Positions 16,405-25,261 are shown, counted from the stretch's first letter. The stretch is DNA of 61,910 nucleotides from Sulfuricurvum sp. (GCA_024637215.1 JAGXFM010000039.1:1-61910); one strand, 5' to 3'. Numbers and translations: made by a program. Notes: a model not told the origin generated them from the letters alone.

Positions 16405-17754
16405 GTGCGTAGTTTAAATGAAAAATGTGCAGTAGTCGGTATTTTTGATCATCCTGAGGCGTCAAAACTGGCCTATTTTTCCCTTCATGCGCTTCAACAT
16501 CGGGGTCAGGAAGCGGCTGGAATCAGTACCAGTGATGGGGAAAAACTTTACACGATTAAAGATCGGGGTTTGGTAACGCAGGTGTTTGATCCGCAAAAAC
16601 TTAATACCCTTAAAGGGCATATGGCAATCGGACATACCCGTTATTCAACCGCAGGTGATGATTCCATACTTGATGCACAGCCGGTATTCGCACGCTACGA
16701 TTTGGGAGAGATGTCGATTGTTCACAACGGTAATCTTACCAATGCTAAAGAGGTACGCGATGCCCTGATCAAAAAAGGGGCGATTTTCCAAACATTTATG
16801 GATACGGAAAATTTGATCCATTTGATTGCGAAAAGTGATCAGCACCATTTGACCGATCGTATTATTGATGCGGTAAAAAAGATCGAGGGTGCCTACTCGC
16901 TAGTTTTTCTCAGCCGCTCTAAAATGTTTGCAATGCGTGATCCGCATGGATTCCGTCCCCTAAGCCTCGGACGTGTAGGTGATGGGTACGTTGTGGCATC
17001 CGAGACTTGTGCTTTTGATCTGATCGGTGCAGAGTATATTCGTGATGTTGAGCCGGGCGAACTCCTTATTTTTGAAAAAGGGAAAGCCCCGAAATCGATT
17101 AAAGTGTATGAACCGACACCGAAACATTGTATTTTTGAATACGTTTATTTCGCCCGTCCCGATTCAAATGTTTATAACCAAAACGTGTATGAGATGCGTA
17201 AAGCGATGGGAAAAGCATTGGCGAAAGAGCAGCCGATTGAAGCGGATATGGTAGTTCCGGTTCCTGATGGTGGGGTTCCTGCTGCAATCGGTTTTTCACA
17301 AGAGAGCGGTATCCCTTTCGAGATGGCGATTATGCGTAACCATTATATCGGTCGTACTTTTATTGAACCGACACAAGAGATGCGTGATTTGAAAGTAAAA
17401 ATGAAACTCTCTCCAATCAATGACCTTATTCGTGGTAAACGTTTGATTGTTATTGACGACTCGATTGTTCGTGGAACCACAAGCCGTCAAATCGTCCGTA
17501 TGCTCAAAGCAGCAGGTGCTGCAGAGGTACATATGCGAATATCGAGCCCTCCGACGACGGATCCGTGTTATTATGGCGTTGATACCCCTGATAAAGAAAA
17601 ACTGATTGCCGCCAATATGACCAATGCAGAAATTTGCGCTTTTATCGAAGCCGATTCATTGGGATATTTGAGTAACGAAGCATTGCTTCGCAGCGTTAAT
17701 GGTAAAGAAGAGAATTACTGTACTGCCTGTTTTACCGGCAAATACATTATTTAA
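16405..17754 (+). CDS. purF: Amidophosphoribosyltransferase, Fe-S type
   Basis: First step of purine synthesis: PRPP plus glutamine to phosphoribosylamine. GTG start with AAGGA 6 nt upstream. The 449-aa product has the N-terminal Ntn nucleophile as C8, so a 7-residue propeptide (MRSLNEK) must be cut off. GHTRYST and the PRPP loop IDDSIVRGTTS are present. Cysteines C242, C388, C439 and C442 match the four [4Fe-4S] ligands of the Bacillus-type enzyme, unlike the cluster-free E. coli enzyme. Confidence 0.97.
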   Translation: MRSLNEKCAVVGIFDHPEASKLAYFSLHALQHRGQEAAGISTSDGEKLYTIKDRGLVTQVFDPQKLNTLKGHMAIGHTRYSTAGDDSILDAQPVFARYDLGEMSIVHNGNLTNAKEVRDALIKKGAIFQTFMDTENLIHLIAKSDQHHLTDRIIDAVKKIEGAYSLVFLSRSKMFAMRDPHGFRPLSLGRVGDGYVVASETCAFDLIGAEYIRDVEPGELLIFEKGKAPKSIKVYEPTPKHCIFEYVYFARPDSNVYNQNVYEMRKAMGKALAKEQPIEADMVVPVPDGGVPAAIGFSQESGIPFEMAIMRNHYIGRTFIEPTQEMRDLKVKMKLSPINDLIRGKRLIVIDDSIVRGTTSRQIVRMLKAAGAAEVHMRISSPPTTDPCYYGVDTPDKEKLIAANMTNAEICAFIEADSLGYLSNEALLRSVNGKEENYCTACFTGKYII

Positions 17755-17761
17755 TGCTACA

Positions 17762-17844
17762 CATTAAAACGAACTCGTCCGTTTTAATGGCAGGGACAAA
17801 TGTCCCTTGCAACCCCCTAAAGCTACAAAAAACTTTGTTTTTTG
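17762..17844 (+). terminator. Three consecutive hairpins after purF
   Basis: The 115-nt gap holds three perfect stems. CATTAAAACG (17762-17771) pairs with CGTTTTAATG (17780-17789). AGGGACA (17792-17798) pairs with TGTCCCT (17801-17807). CAAAAAAC (17826-17833) pairs with GTTTTTTG (17837-17844). The last ends in a T-rich arm and may be a terminator. The first two could be regulatory or part of a degraded repeat. Confidence 0.5.
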
Positions 17845-17869
17845 AGAAGTTCAAGAGAGTGAGTGTTTA

Positions 17870-18832
17870 ATGAGGGAGCAGATTTTTACATTTGGGCAAT
17901 ATCTGCATCGCAAATTCGGGGTTAAAGTCTCCAAAGTCCCCGTCTCCATCTCCGGATTTACATGTCCCAACATCGACGGTACGGTGGCGAAGGGTGGATG
18001 CACCTTTTGTGAAAATGACTCCTTTAGCCCTAGCCTTGATCATGCGCGTGCACTCAAAGGATTTTACCTCAATCTCGATTCACCCGATAACCCCCATTTA
18101 GAGAAACAGTTACAGCAACTGCAATGGCAGTTTGACCCCCTCTCCAAACGATTACAGGAAGAGAACGGTGCTGAGAAGTTCATGGTCTATTTCCAAAGCT
18201 TTACCAATACCTATGCCCCGTTTGAAACACTGAAAGCTTTATATGAGAAAGCCTTATCATTTGAGAATGTTATTGGCCTCAGTATCGGCACTCGCTCTGA
18301 TAGTATCAGTGAGGAGACATTTAAATATCTCGCGGAACTTGCACAAAAAACAGAAATTTGGATTGAATTCGGGATTCAATCGATTTATGATGAAACCCTA
18401 GTACGTATTAATCGCGGGCATGACAGTGCCAATGTCAAAGAGACCATTTTAAAAGCTAAATCATATGGGTTAAATGTATGCGGTCATCTTATCTTCGGCC
18501 TTCCTGGAGAGACAAAAGAGATGATGCTTGAGACGGCAAAAGAGGCATATGCGTTAGGGATTGATTCCGTCAAATATCATCCTCTGTATGTGGTTAAACG
18601 GACCGCATTGGCGAATGAGTTTGCACGGGGCGAGTTTGAACCGATCAGTGAAGCACTGTATTTGGAAGTTCTAATGGACGCTATATTGCTTAAGCCGCCT
18701 CATGTAAGTGTTCAGCGTATTAGTGCAGGGATTGATGATGAAAGCCTCATCGCCCCCTTGTGGTGCAAAGACAAAAATGGACAAGTACGTTCGATTAATA
18801 AAATATTGAAATCAGTCGGACTAAAATATTAA
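17870..18832 (+). CDS. Radical SAM protein, TIGR01212/YhcC family
   Basis: A 320-aa radical SAM enzyme. The cluster cysteines are C32, C44 and C47 (TCPNIDG...GGCTFCEND), the longer spacing typical of this subfamily. Conserved YFQSFTNTYAP, GTRSDS and EFGIQS follow. It is related in domain layout to Elp3-like enzymes but lacks an acetyltransferase domain. Substrate unknown. It follows the purF hairpins, so it likely has separate expression. The start has only a weak GAGAG ribosome binding site. Confidence 0.88.
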   Translation: MREQIFTFGQYLHRKFGVKVSKVPVSISGFTCPNIDGTVAKGGCTFCENDSFSPSLDHARALKGFYLNLDSPDNPHLEKQLQQLQWQFDPLSKRLQEENGAEKFMVYFQSFTNTYAPFETLKALYEKALSFENVIGLSIGTRSDSISEETFKYLAELAQKTEIWIEFGIQSIYDETLVRINRGHDSANVKETILKAKSYGLNVCGHLIFGLPGETKEMMLETAKEAYALGIDSVKYHPLYVVKRTALANEFARGEFEPISEALYLEVLMDAILLKPPHVSVQRISAGIDDESLIAPLWCKDKNGQVRSINKILKSVGLKY

Positions 18833-18843
18833 CGTATTTTTCT

Positions 18844-19377
18844 TTAGTAGCCTGCTTTTGCAGTAACATCAAAGGACATCCGCTTAAAATGAGGCGGATA
18901 ATCCATCATGATTCTAAACGTTTTAGATTTTCCGGGACTTAAAGATTCAGCAATAGTATGTTCTTCGAGAATATTTTGTTGCTTAAAATCGGGGTTATCC
19001 CCTTTGTATAACTCTGCAAATACACTTGGTTGAGAGAATAAAGATGCCTTATCTCCACCCCCCCCTTGTGAATTACTCAATTGAATAACGGCTACAACAT
19101 TGGCAACCGGAAACTTTCCAACATTGCGGACTATCCCTTTGATCAGTACTTGTTCCGATTGATAAAAACGCTCTTGTTCCAAATTGGAGACCTCTACGAG
19201 ATAAACACTTTCATTGATGAGTTTCCACATAAATGCGCCAATCAAGAGAAGAACAAGCGAGATAGTAATAAAAACAGAAGATTTTGAATTCGTGCGCATC
19301 GATACAAGTATTCCGACAATAAATAAAAGTCCTAAAACGATTAATAAAAGATAGTGCCAGGGTGTTAATGGACTCAT
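18844..19377 (-). CDS. DUF2393-like membrane protein (second copy)
   Basis: A 177-aa protein with two N-terminal membrane helices (HYLLLIVLGLLFIVGILVSM and VFITISLVLLLIGAFMW). An extracytoplasmic beta-rich domain follows (VLIKGIVRNVGKFPVANV... SPGKSKTFRIMMDYPPHF), resembling DUF2393 proteins of Campylobacterota. The start at 19377 gives a 4-nt ATGA overlap with the upstream gene; an ATG two codons earlier (19383) is also possible. Paralogue of the upstream gene. Function unknown. Confidence 0.7.
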   Translation of the reverse strand: MSPLTPWHYLLLIVLGLLFIVGILVSMRTNSKSSVFITISLVLLLIGAFMWKLINESVYLVEVSNLEQERFYQSEQVLIKGIVRNVGKFPVANVVAVIQLSNSQGGGGDKASLFSQPSVFAELYKGDNPDFKQQNILEEHTIAESLSPGKSKTFRIMMDYPPHFKRMSFDVTAKAGY

Positions 19378-19889
19378 CGACATTCCCCCTTTATAGTGAT
19401 ATTATAGTCTTTAGTATATCGGAACGGCTCAACGAAAAGTTTAAAGGGGGCAGATTCCCCCGGTGCAATTTTTTCTTTGAGTCTTAATGAACTCTTTTTA
19501 AAAGGGAAAGAGGGATAGATTCGATCCAAATAGTGATTATGGGTGACTTTATGGACGCCGGCATAGAGTGTACACTCTTTGAAAGAACGCTTTGATGTAT
19601 TTTTAATCTCCCCTTTTAAAAGGAGCGCTTCGGTAAATTCGAGTGCTTTTATTTCATAGAGGGTAACTTTATTTTTAAAAAGGTAGTGGTGCAGGAAAAT
19701 GTATCCGCTCACTGAGCCTGCCGTTAAGAGACCAAAGGCCAAGAGAACTAAAAAAATGGCTAAGATCATTTTATTCTTTAGTGCAATAGCTAAGATAAGC
19801 AGTAGAAGAAAGAGGATAAAAATTCCCCCGAACAGGAGGTAATCATATACTATTAAATGGTTGATAAAATCGATAATTTTTGCTTTCAT
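19374..19889 (-). CDS. DUF2393-like membrane protein (first copy)
   Basis: A 171-aa protein with two N-terminal membrane helices (YLLFGGIFILFLLLLILAIAL and ILAIFLVLLAFGLLTAGSVSG). Its soluble domain (ALLLKGEIKNTSKRSFKECTLYAGVH... IAPGESAPFKLFVEPF) has the same plan as the next gene. The LKGEIKNTS / IKGIVRNVG correspondence shows that the two are paralogues. Its start overlaps the hisIE stop by one base (TAATG), so it is cotranscribed with hisIE. Function unknown. Confidence 0.7.
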   Translation of the reverse strand: MKAKIIDFINHLIVYDYLLFGGIFILFLLLLILAIALKNKMILAIFLVLLAFGLLTAGSVSGYIFLHHYLFKNKVTLYEIKALEFTEALLLKGEIKNTSKRSFKECTLYAGVHKVTHNHYLDRIYPSFPFKKSSLRLKEKIAPGESAPFKLFVEPFRYTKDYNITIKGECR

Positions 19890-20560
19890 TATTCCCGCGA
19901 GTTTTTCTCCGCAATCCCGCTCATCCCAAATCTACGGGCAAGCTCTTGTTTAACGCGATCCGGAGAAATATTTTTGTGTCCCAGTGCGACCAGAACATGA
20001 TAGACTAAATCGGCACATTCGTAAATAATTTCATCTTCATTACCGTCTTTTATGGCAAAACTAAACTCTCCTGCTTCTTCAACCACTTTTTTGAGGATGG
20101 TGTTATCCCCTTTACTTAAAAGTTTAGCGGTCCATGAGGTTTCCGGATCGCTGTTTTTACGGCTTAGAATCGTATGATACAGTTCGTCAATAATACCGTA
20201 GGCTGCCGCTGTATCGATGGTAGGTTCACTCGTGGTTTTTCCTGACTCGATATCGGTAAAGAAACAGGACTTGCGTCCTGTGTGGCAAGCAACCCCTTCT
20301 TGGCGAACGATAAGCAAAAGGGTATCGTTATCGCAGTCTAAGAGAAACTGCTCGATATGTTGCAGATGGCCGCTTGATTCCCCTTTCTTCCAAAGACGTT
20401 TTTTAGAGCGTGAATAATAGTGCGCAATGCGGGTGGAGAGTGAAAGCTCCAAGGCCTCACGGTTCATATATGCCATCATAAGCACTTCCAGTGTTCCTGA
20501 TTCTTGAACGATAACAGGGAGGAGCTCAGATTTTTGCCAATCGATAAGATCGAGATTCAT
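19889..20560 (-). CDS. hisIE: Bifunctional phosphoribosyl-AMP cyclohydrolase / phosphoribosyl-ATP pyrophosphatase
   Basis: Two steps of histidine synthesis in one 223-aa protein. The N-terminal HisI domain (about 1-115) has EVLMMAYMNREAL, HYYSRSKKRLWKKGESSGH and the zinc/metal region DCDNDTLLL...GVACHTGRKSCFF. The C-terminal HisE domain (about 125-215) has SWTAKLLSKG, KKVVEEAGEF and ECADLVYHVLVAL, the MazG-like fold with acidic metal ligands. Coupled to the DUF2393 genes downstream. Confidence 0.96.
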   Translation of the reverse strand: MNLDLIDWQKSELLPVIVQESGTLEVLMMAYMNREALELSLSTRIAHYYSRSKKRLWKKGESSGHLQHIEQFLLDCDNDTLLLIVRQEGVACHTGRKSCFFTDIESGKTTSEPTIDTAAAYGIIDELYHTILSRKNSDPETSWTAKLLSKGDNTILKKVVEEAGEFSFAIKDGNEDEIIYECADLVYHVLVALGHKNISPDRVKQELARRFGMSGIAEKNSRE

Positions 20561-20609
20561 AGGTATACCTTTTAAGGGTTTCTTTTGTACTCACAAATGA
20601 AGACAAAAG

Positions 20610-20632
20610 AAACTCTCCAAAAAGGAGAGTTT
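20610..20632 (-). terminator. Terminator after the SPFH gene
   Basis: Read on the minus strand: AAACTCTCC, loop TTTTT, GGAGAGTTT, then CTTTTGTCT. The 9-bp perfect stem lies 4 nt past the SPFH gene stop and before hisIE. Confidence 0.75.
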
Positions 20633-20636
20633 ACAA

Positions 20637-21674
20637 TTATTCTTTGGATGAAATTCTTTGGCTCTGCTCACTCTTCATATCAACCCAGATATTCGGAGTA
20701 GAACCTCCCGGTGTAAGGAAAATTTTCGCATCTTTATTCTCTTTAAGTGCTTCGTTAAATTTCCCTTGTACCTTGATTTGCTCCAATTTTAGTAATCCCG
20801 GAGTTAATGACTGGGCTACGAGATGGTTGGCTTTGGCTTGTGCACTTGCTTCGATTGTGAGGGCATTTGCGGTACCTTGAGCTTCTGTCTCTTTTTTGAA
20901 CGCCTCTTGTTTCGCCCGTTCGACATCCTGTTGTGCTTTTTCAACCTCTTGTTTAGCGACTTGAACCCGCTCAATTTGATCTTTTACTTTTTGAGGAAGA
21001 CCAATCTCGCGTAGTTGAATTGATTCAAGATCGGCAGGGCCATTTTTTTGGCGATCAACACTAGCTCGAATGCCCGCTTCGATTTTTAAAGCGATAGCAT
21101 TACGCATAATAGGTAAGGTTTCTGCATCGTATTGACCGATGACGTTACGAACAACATCACGAGCAACAGGGTCGATGATTTTATCTTCCCAACTAAAGCC
21201 CCAGTTGGAGATTGTTTGGGCCGCTAGCTGTGCATTTAAACGATATTGTACAGTTAGCTCGATTGTAACCGGAAGTCCGCGCTTATCCAAAACCGTAATT
21301 GCGGGTTTGAGGACGATTCCATCCCCCGCCGTCGATGCACGTTCGATTTTGTCGGCATAGTTAATAATACGCACTTTCGTATCGACAATATAGACTTTTT
21401 GGATGAATGGAATCAGGAAATGGAGACCCGGCATTAATGCTTGATCTTCATATTTACCGTTGGTGGAGAGGATACCGCGTTCCCCCTCTGTGATAATAAT
21501 GAACGGTTTTGCCAAAACGAGGAGCAAAATAAATCCACCGATGATCCATAACATTCCCGCTTTTTGGCTGTTCATATTAAAATCGAATTTTGGCGGTTTA
21601 GGAGTATTAAAACCACCCCCTTTATTGGCCTCATTTTTTTTCTTGTTGAAATAGTCGTTCATATCACTTGCCAT
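20637..21674 (-). CDS. SPFH/prohibitin-family membrane protein (HflC/HflK-like)
   Basis: A 345-aa protein. A Gly/Pro/Lys-rich cytoplasmic start is followed by one membrane helix (AGMLWIIGGFILLLVLA, about 39-56), then an SPFH/band 7 domain (GERGILSTNGKYEDQALMPGLHFLIPFIQKVYIVDTKV). A long coiled coil follows (KVKDQIERVQVAKQEVEKAQQDVERAKQEAFKKETEA). Such proteins form large rings in the membrane and often control the FtsH protease; no ftsH is in the window. Start MASDMNDYF has an AAGGA ribosome binding site 7 nt before it. Confidence 0.88.
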   Translation of the reverse strand: MASDMNDYFNKKKNEANKGGGFNTPKPPKFDFNMNSQKAGMLWIIGGFILLLVLAKPFIIITEGERGILSTNGKYEDQALMPGLHFLIPFIQKVYIVDTKVRIINYADKIERASTAGDGIVLKPAITVLDKRGLPVTIELTVQYRLNAQLAAQTISNWGFSWEDKIIDPVARDVVRNVIGQYDAETLPIMRNAIALKIEAGIRASVDRQKNGPADLESIQLREIGLPQKVKDQIERVQVAKQEVEKAQQDVERAKQEAFKKETEAQGTANALTIEASAQAKANHLVAQSLTPGLLKLEQIKVQGKFNEALKENKDAKIFLTPGGSTPNIWVDMKSEQSQRISSKE

Positions 21675-21683
21675 GCAGGATCC

Positions 21684-22604
21684 TTAATTGATATAGGTTA
21701 AATAGTGGTCGTAATCCGGATTACGCCCGCATACGATGTCGAAATAAGCCGTTTGGATTTTCTCCGTCAACGGCCCACGTCCGCCTGCGCCGAGTACACG
21801 TGCGTCTACTTCGCGAATCGGGGTAATCTCTGCGGCAGTTCCTGTAAGAAATGCTTCATCGGCTACGTAAATCTCTTCACGGGTGATTTTTCTGCGCGTT
21901 ACTTTAATCCCCATGTTTTCCGCCATCTCGATAACGGTTTTTTGGGTAATCGATACGAGCGAGTTGTCATTCGGTGGGGTGATGAGCTCACCGTCTTTGA
22001 TAAGAAAGACCGAGGCACCGCTCGCTTCGGCAACGTATCCCTCATCATCAAGGAGTAACGCTTCATCGTATCCTGCTTCAACCGCTTCAAATTTTGCCAT
22101 TTGGCTGTTGAGATAGTTTCCGACTGCCTTGGCTTTACCCATATTCGATTTGTTGTTCGGACGACTGAATGATGAGATTTTTAAACGGATTCCCCGTTTC
22201 ATCCCCTCTTCACCGAGATAGGCACCCCATTCCCACGCCGCAACGGAAACTTCGACCGGTGCTTCTTTGTGGTAGACACCCATAACACCGTATCCGAGGT
22301 AAACGATAGGACGGAGATAGACGTTCTCTCCGGTAAATTCGTTGGCTCGCAAGAGCTCGATTTGCGCCGCATTGAGTTCTTCTACAGTATAGGGAACTTT
22401 AATGAGGGTCATTTTTGCCGATTCGATCAGACGTTTCGTGTGGTCGTTTAGACGGAAAATTGCATACCCTTTTGGGGTTTTGTACGCTTTAGTCCCTTCG
22501 ATCGCACCGTTACCGTAGTGCAGTGTATGGGAAAGGACGTGAATTTTTGCTTCACTCCATGGGAGTAGTTTGCCGTTCATCCAAATGTATTTGGCTTCAT
22601 TCAT
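21684..22604 (-). CDS. ilvE: Branched-chain amino acid aminotransferase
   Basis: PLP enzyme for the last step of Leu, Ile and Val synthesis. The 306-aa product starting MNEAKYIWMNGKLL at 22604 is preferred over an in-frame TTG five codons earlier, which lies inside the GGAGAA ribosome binding site region. Fold-type IV motifs are seen: HTLHYGNGAIEGTKAY, SSFSRPNNKSNMGKAKAVGNYLNSQMAK, EALLLDDEGYVAEASGASVF and FLTGTAAEITPI. It sits 10 nt upstream of the SPFH gene, so they are probably cotranscribed. Confidence 0.96.
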   Translation of the reverse strand: MNEAKYIWMNGKLLPWSEAKIHVLSHTLHYGNGAIEGTKAYKTPKGYAIFRLNDHTKRLIESAKMTLIKVPYTVEELNAAQIELLRANEFTGENVYLRPIVYLGYGVMGVYHKEAPVEVSVAAWEWGAYLGEEGMKRGIRLKISSFSRPNNKSNMGKAKAVGNYLNSQMAKFEAVEAGYDEALLLDDEGYVAEASGASVFLIKDGELITPPNDNSLVSITQKTVIEMAENMGIKVTRRKITREEIYVADEAFLTGTAAEITPIREVDARVLGAGGRGPLTEKIQTAYFDIVCGRNPDYDHYLTYIN

Positions 22605-22677
22605 AGGGAAGTTCTCCAAAAGAAAATTGGGAGATTTTAGCGTGAAAGGGGTTTGATGTTTATTAAGTTTATAACAA

Positions 22678-22695
22678 TTCCCGCAACTGCGGGAA
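22678..22695 (-). terminator. Terminator-like hairpin after the globin gene
   Basis: TTCCCGCA (22678-22685) pairs with TGCGGGAA (22688-22695) just past the globin stop codon on the minus strand. The T run after it is weak (TTGTTATAAAC on the minus strand). The same stretch may hold the ilvE promoter. Confidence 0.5.
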
Positions 22696-22698
22696 AAA

Positions 22699-23145
22699 TT
22701 AATGTGAAGGGGTGTTAATCATCCAGATCGAAAATATATCGAGATAGTCCCAAAACGATTGGATGTATTCAGGATTTACCCCTTCGGCTTCGAGCGGAGG
22801 GAGGAGTTCCGCATAAAATTCGAGCCATCTTTTGCGTCCGTGTTCATCAATACGAAACGGTGCATGGCGACCTACCATGCGGGGTTCTCCACGCGTTTGG
22901 GCAAAATAATCAGGCCCCCCGCAGATTTGAATCAGAAAATCAGCGGCATGTTTTTTGGCCGCCGCGAAATCTTCTTCGTCGTTGACCGGGAATAAAAAGG
23001 AGATATCACTGTTGCGGATCATTTCATAATGATCATCTACTAATTTACGAAAACGCTCTTCGCCGACTTGGAAAAAGAATCCCGGATGGGGTTTGGTAAC
23101 GGGAGGGTGTACCCCTAAAACACCGTCAGTGATCGTTAAATTCAT
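22699..23145 (-). CDS. Truncated hemoglobin, group II-like
   Basis: A 148-aa single-domain 2/2 globin. The region GGPDYFAQTRGEPRMVGRHAPFRID carries the E-F region typical of group II (TrHbO-like) globins, with H94 in RHAPFRI as the likely proximal heme ligand. LFPVNDEEDFAAAKKHAADFLIQ also matches. Such proteins bind O2 or NO and are often tied to nitrosative stress or microaerobic life; the precise role here is not shown. A weak -10 (TAGAAT at 23175-23180 on the minus strand) and AGAGGA precede it. Confidence 0.85.
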   Translation of the reverse strand: MNLTITDGVLGVHPPVTKPHPGFFFQVGEERFRKLVDDHYEMIRNSDISFLFPVNDEEDFAAAKKHAADFLIQICGGPDYFAQTRGEPRMVGRHAPFRIDEHGRKRWLEFYAELLPPLEAEGVNPEYIQSFWDYLDIFSIWMINTPSH

Positions 23146-23174
23146 CGTCTATCCTCTGCGTATTTTTGAGACAC

Positions 23175-23180
23175 ATTCTA
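23175..23180 (-). promoter_or_regulatory. Possible -10 box for the globin gene
   Basis: Minus-strand TAGAAT, 30 nt before the start, within the 135-nt gap between divergent genes. Confidence 0.35.
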
Positions 23181-23243
23181 AAGAGAAGATGAAAAGAAAC
23201 AGCTTAAAACATCCTCTTCCGCCACTTTTTAGGTGATGATTTG

Positions 23244-23249
23244 TATAAT
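23244..23249 (+). promoter_or_regulatory. Likely -10 box for the aldehyde dehydrogenase gene
   Basis: TATAAT, 31 nt before the ATG, followed by a strong ribosome binding site (GGAGGAG). Confidence 0.5.
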
Positions 23250-23280
23250 CGAAACATAATTTCATGGCGGAGGAGATGGT

Positions 23281-24696
23281 ATGGACGCACACATTTGGAT
23301 GGGATCACAACACATTGTTGCTCAAAACTATACTGAACGTCTCAGTCCGTATGACGGACGTGTTGTTTCACGCTCGGCGGAGTGTAGTGCTGAAGATGCA
23401 CGACAAACTCTTTTGATAGCGCAACGTGCGGCAAAAAAAGGGCGTAAAATTCCGCTTCATCAACGATGTGCATGGATGCAGGATGTTGCTTCCAAACTGC
23501 GTGAACAGCGCGAAGCATTTGCACGTATATTATGCGATGAGGTGGGTAAACCGATCACCTATGCGCGTATTGAAGTGGATCGGTGTATCGAGACGATTAT
23601 TCTCTCTTCTGAGACGATGCGCACCATGCACGGCGAGACGATCAATACCGATGCCATGTCCAGCGGAAGAGCTGCACATGCGTATTGGCGACGAGAGGCG
23701 GTGGGCGTTGTGGTAGCGATCACACCGTTTAATTTTCCCCTTAACCTTGTTGCGCATAAACTTGCCCCTGCGTTGGTGGCAGGGAATGCGGTAGTGCTGA
23801 AACCGACCCCCGAAGCCCCTCTTTGTGCCTACAAATTGGCACAGCTTTTTATCGAAAGCCCCTACGCAACACCCGATGCACTGAGTGTTGTCTACGGTGA
23901 TGCGGAAGTGGGGAGTGCTCTGGTAGGGAGCGATATTCCCCGTATCATCAGCTTTACCGGATCGGTAGGGGTAGGGAATATCATTACAAAAAGTGCGGGG
24001 ATCAAAAAAGTCTCCTTAGAACTCGGCGGTAATGCGGCGACCTATATCGATACAAGCGCCGATCTCGAATACGCTGCCTCACGATGCGCGATAGGGGCAT
24101 TTGTAAATTCGGGGCAAGTTTGTATTTCTTTACAGCGTATTTATGTTGATACTTCCATATACGATGCGTTTGCTCTCAAAATGGCAGAGGCAACGGCGAA
24201 GCTTGTAGTCGGTTCGCCGTACAATGATGATACTTTTTTAGGGCCTCTCATTAATGATGAGGCGGCGGAGAGGGCGATGAGCTGGGTTGAGAGTGCGATT
24301 TTAGAGGGGGCACGTCCTTTAACCCCGCCACGCCGAGAGGGACGAATTTTCTACCCCTGTGTGATGGCGGATGTGAGTGAGTCGATGAAAATAGTGTGCG
24401 AGGAAGTATTTGCTCCGATAGTGAGTTTGGTGCGGGTTAATGGAATAGACGATGCAATTGAAAAAATGAATAATTCACCGTACGGATTGCAGTTTTCGGT
24501 CTTTACGAACAATCTTTCCCATGCGACGAAAGCGATTGACGAACTTGATGCGGGCGGTGTCGTTATCAACGATATGCCGACACTTCGTTTCGACATTCAG
24601 CCCTACGGCGGTGTGAAACTCAGCGGCGTCGGGCGTGAAGGGCCACGTTTTGCCATCGAAGAAATGACAGAAATTAAATCAATCGTAATTTTATAA
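23281..24696 (+). CDS. NAD(P)-dependent aldehyde dehydrogenase
   Basis: A 471-aa ALDH-superfamily enzyme that oxidises an aldehyde to an acid. Key residues: N151 in PFNFP, K174 in VVLKPT, E247 in LELGGN and catalytic C281 in SGQVCIS. The substrate cannot be read from sequence; the pattern is closest to the lactaldehyde/GAPN-like group rather than betaine aldehyde dehydrogenase. Strong GGAGGAG ribosome binding site. Bcp follows 13 nt later and may be cotranscribed. Confidence 0.9.
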   Translation: MDAHIWMGSQHIVAQNYTERLSPYDGRVVSRSAECSAEDARQTLLIAQRAAKKGRKIPLHQRCAWMQDVASKLREQREAFARILCDEVGKPITYARIEVDRCIETIILSSETMRTMHGETINTDAMSSGRAAHAYWRREAVGVVVAITPFNFPLNLVAHKLAPALVAGNAVVLKPTPEAPLCAYKLAQLFIESPYATPDALSVVYGDAEVGSALVGSDIPRIISFTGSVGVGNIITKSAGIKKVSLELGGNAATYIDTSADLEYAASRCAIGAFVNSGQVCISLQRIYVDTSIYDAFALKMAEATAKLVVGSPYNDDTFLGPLINDEAAERAMSWVESAILEGARPLTPPRREGRIFYPCVMADVSESMKIVCEEVFAPIVSLVRVNGIDDAIEKMNNSPYGLQFSVFTNNLSHATKAIDELDAGGVVINDMPTLRFDIQPYGGVKLSGVGREGPRFAIEEMTEIKSIVIL

Positions 24697-24709
24697 AAAG
24701 GTATTAAAA

Positions 24710-25177
24710 ATGTTAGAAGTAGGAAGTGTTTCCCCCGATTTTTGTTTGAGTAACCAAGACGACGTAGAAATTTGTTCTCGCGATTTGCGCGGTAAATGGA
24801 TCGTTTTGTATTTTTACCCGAAAGATTCTACTCCGGGGTGTACTACCGAAGCGTGTGAGTTTAGTGAAGCAATGGATGCGTATGATGATTTGGGGGCGAT
24901 TATCCTTGGGGTAAGTGCCGATAGCACTGCGTCACATCGAAAGTTTATCGAGAAACAAAGCCTTGACATCACGTTGCTCAGTGATCCGACTACTCAGATG
25001 ATGCAAGATTACGGTGTATGGGCGATGAAAAAAAATTATGGCAAAGAGTATATGGGGATTGTCCGTTCAACCTATATTATTGATCCTAAAGGGGTTGTGA
25101 AAGCCGCATGGAGCAATGTGAAAGTCAAAGATCATGTAGCAAAAGTAAAAGAAGAGCTAGCCAAGTTACAAGGGTAA
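24710..25177 (+). CDS. bcp: Thioredoxin-dependent peroxiredoxin (Bcp/PrxQ)
   Basis: Reduces H2O2 and organic peroxides using thioredoxin. The 155-aa product has the peroxidatic Cys44 in STPGCTTEAC and resolving Cys49 five residues later, the atypical 2-Cys arrangement. FYPKDSTPGCT is the family signature. Probable electron source is TrxA/TrxB encoded about 10 kb upstream. A 240-nt gap follows before rpsB. Confidence 0.96.
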   Translation: MLEVGSVSPDFCLSNQDDVEICSRDLRGKWIVLYFYPKDSTPGCTTEACEFSEAMDAYDDLGAIILGVSADSTASHRKFIEKQSLDITLLSDPTTQMMQDYGVWAMKKNYGKEYMGIVRSTYIIDPKGVVKAAWSNVKVKDHVAKVKEELAKLQG

Positions 25178-25261
25178 ATGCCTGCAAAAGTGGGTCATCA
25201 TAACAAAATCCATTTGAATAATGAGAGTATTAAGCACAGCTAAAATTAAGTCCCCTTTCAG

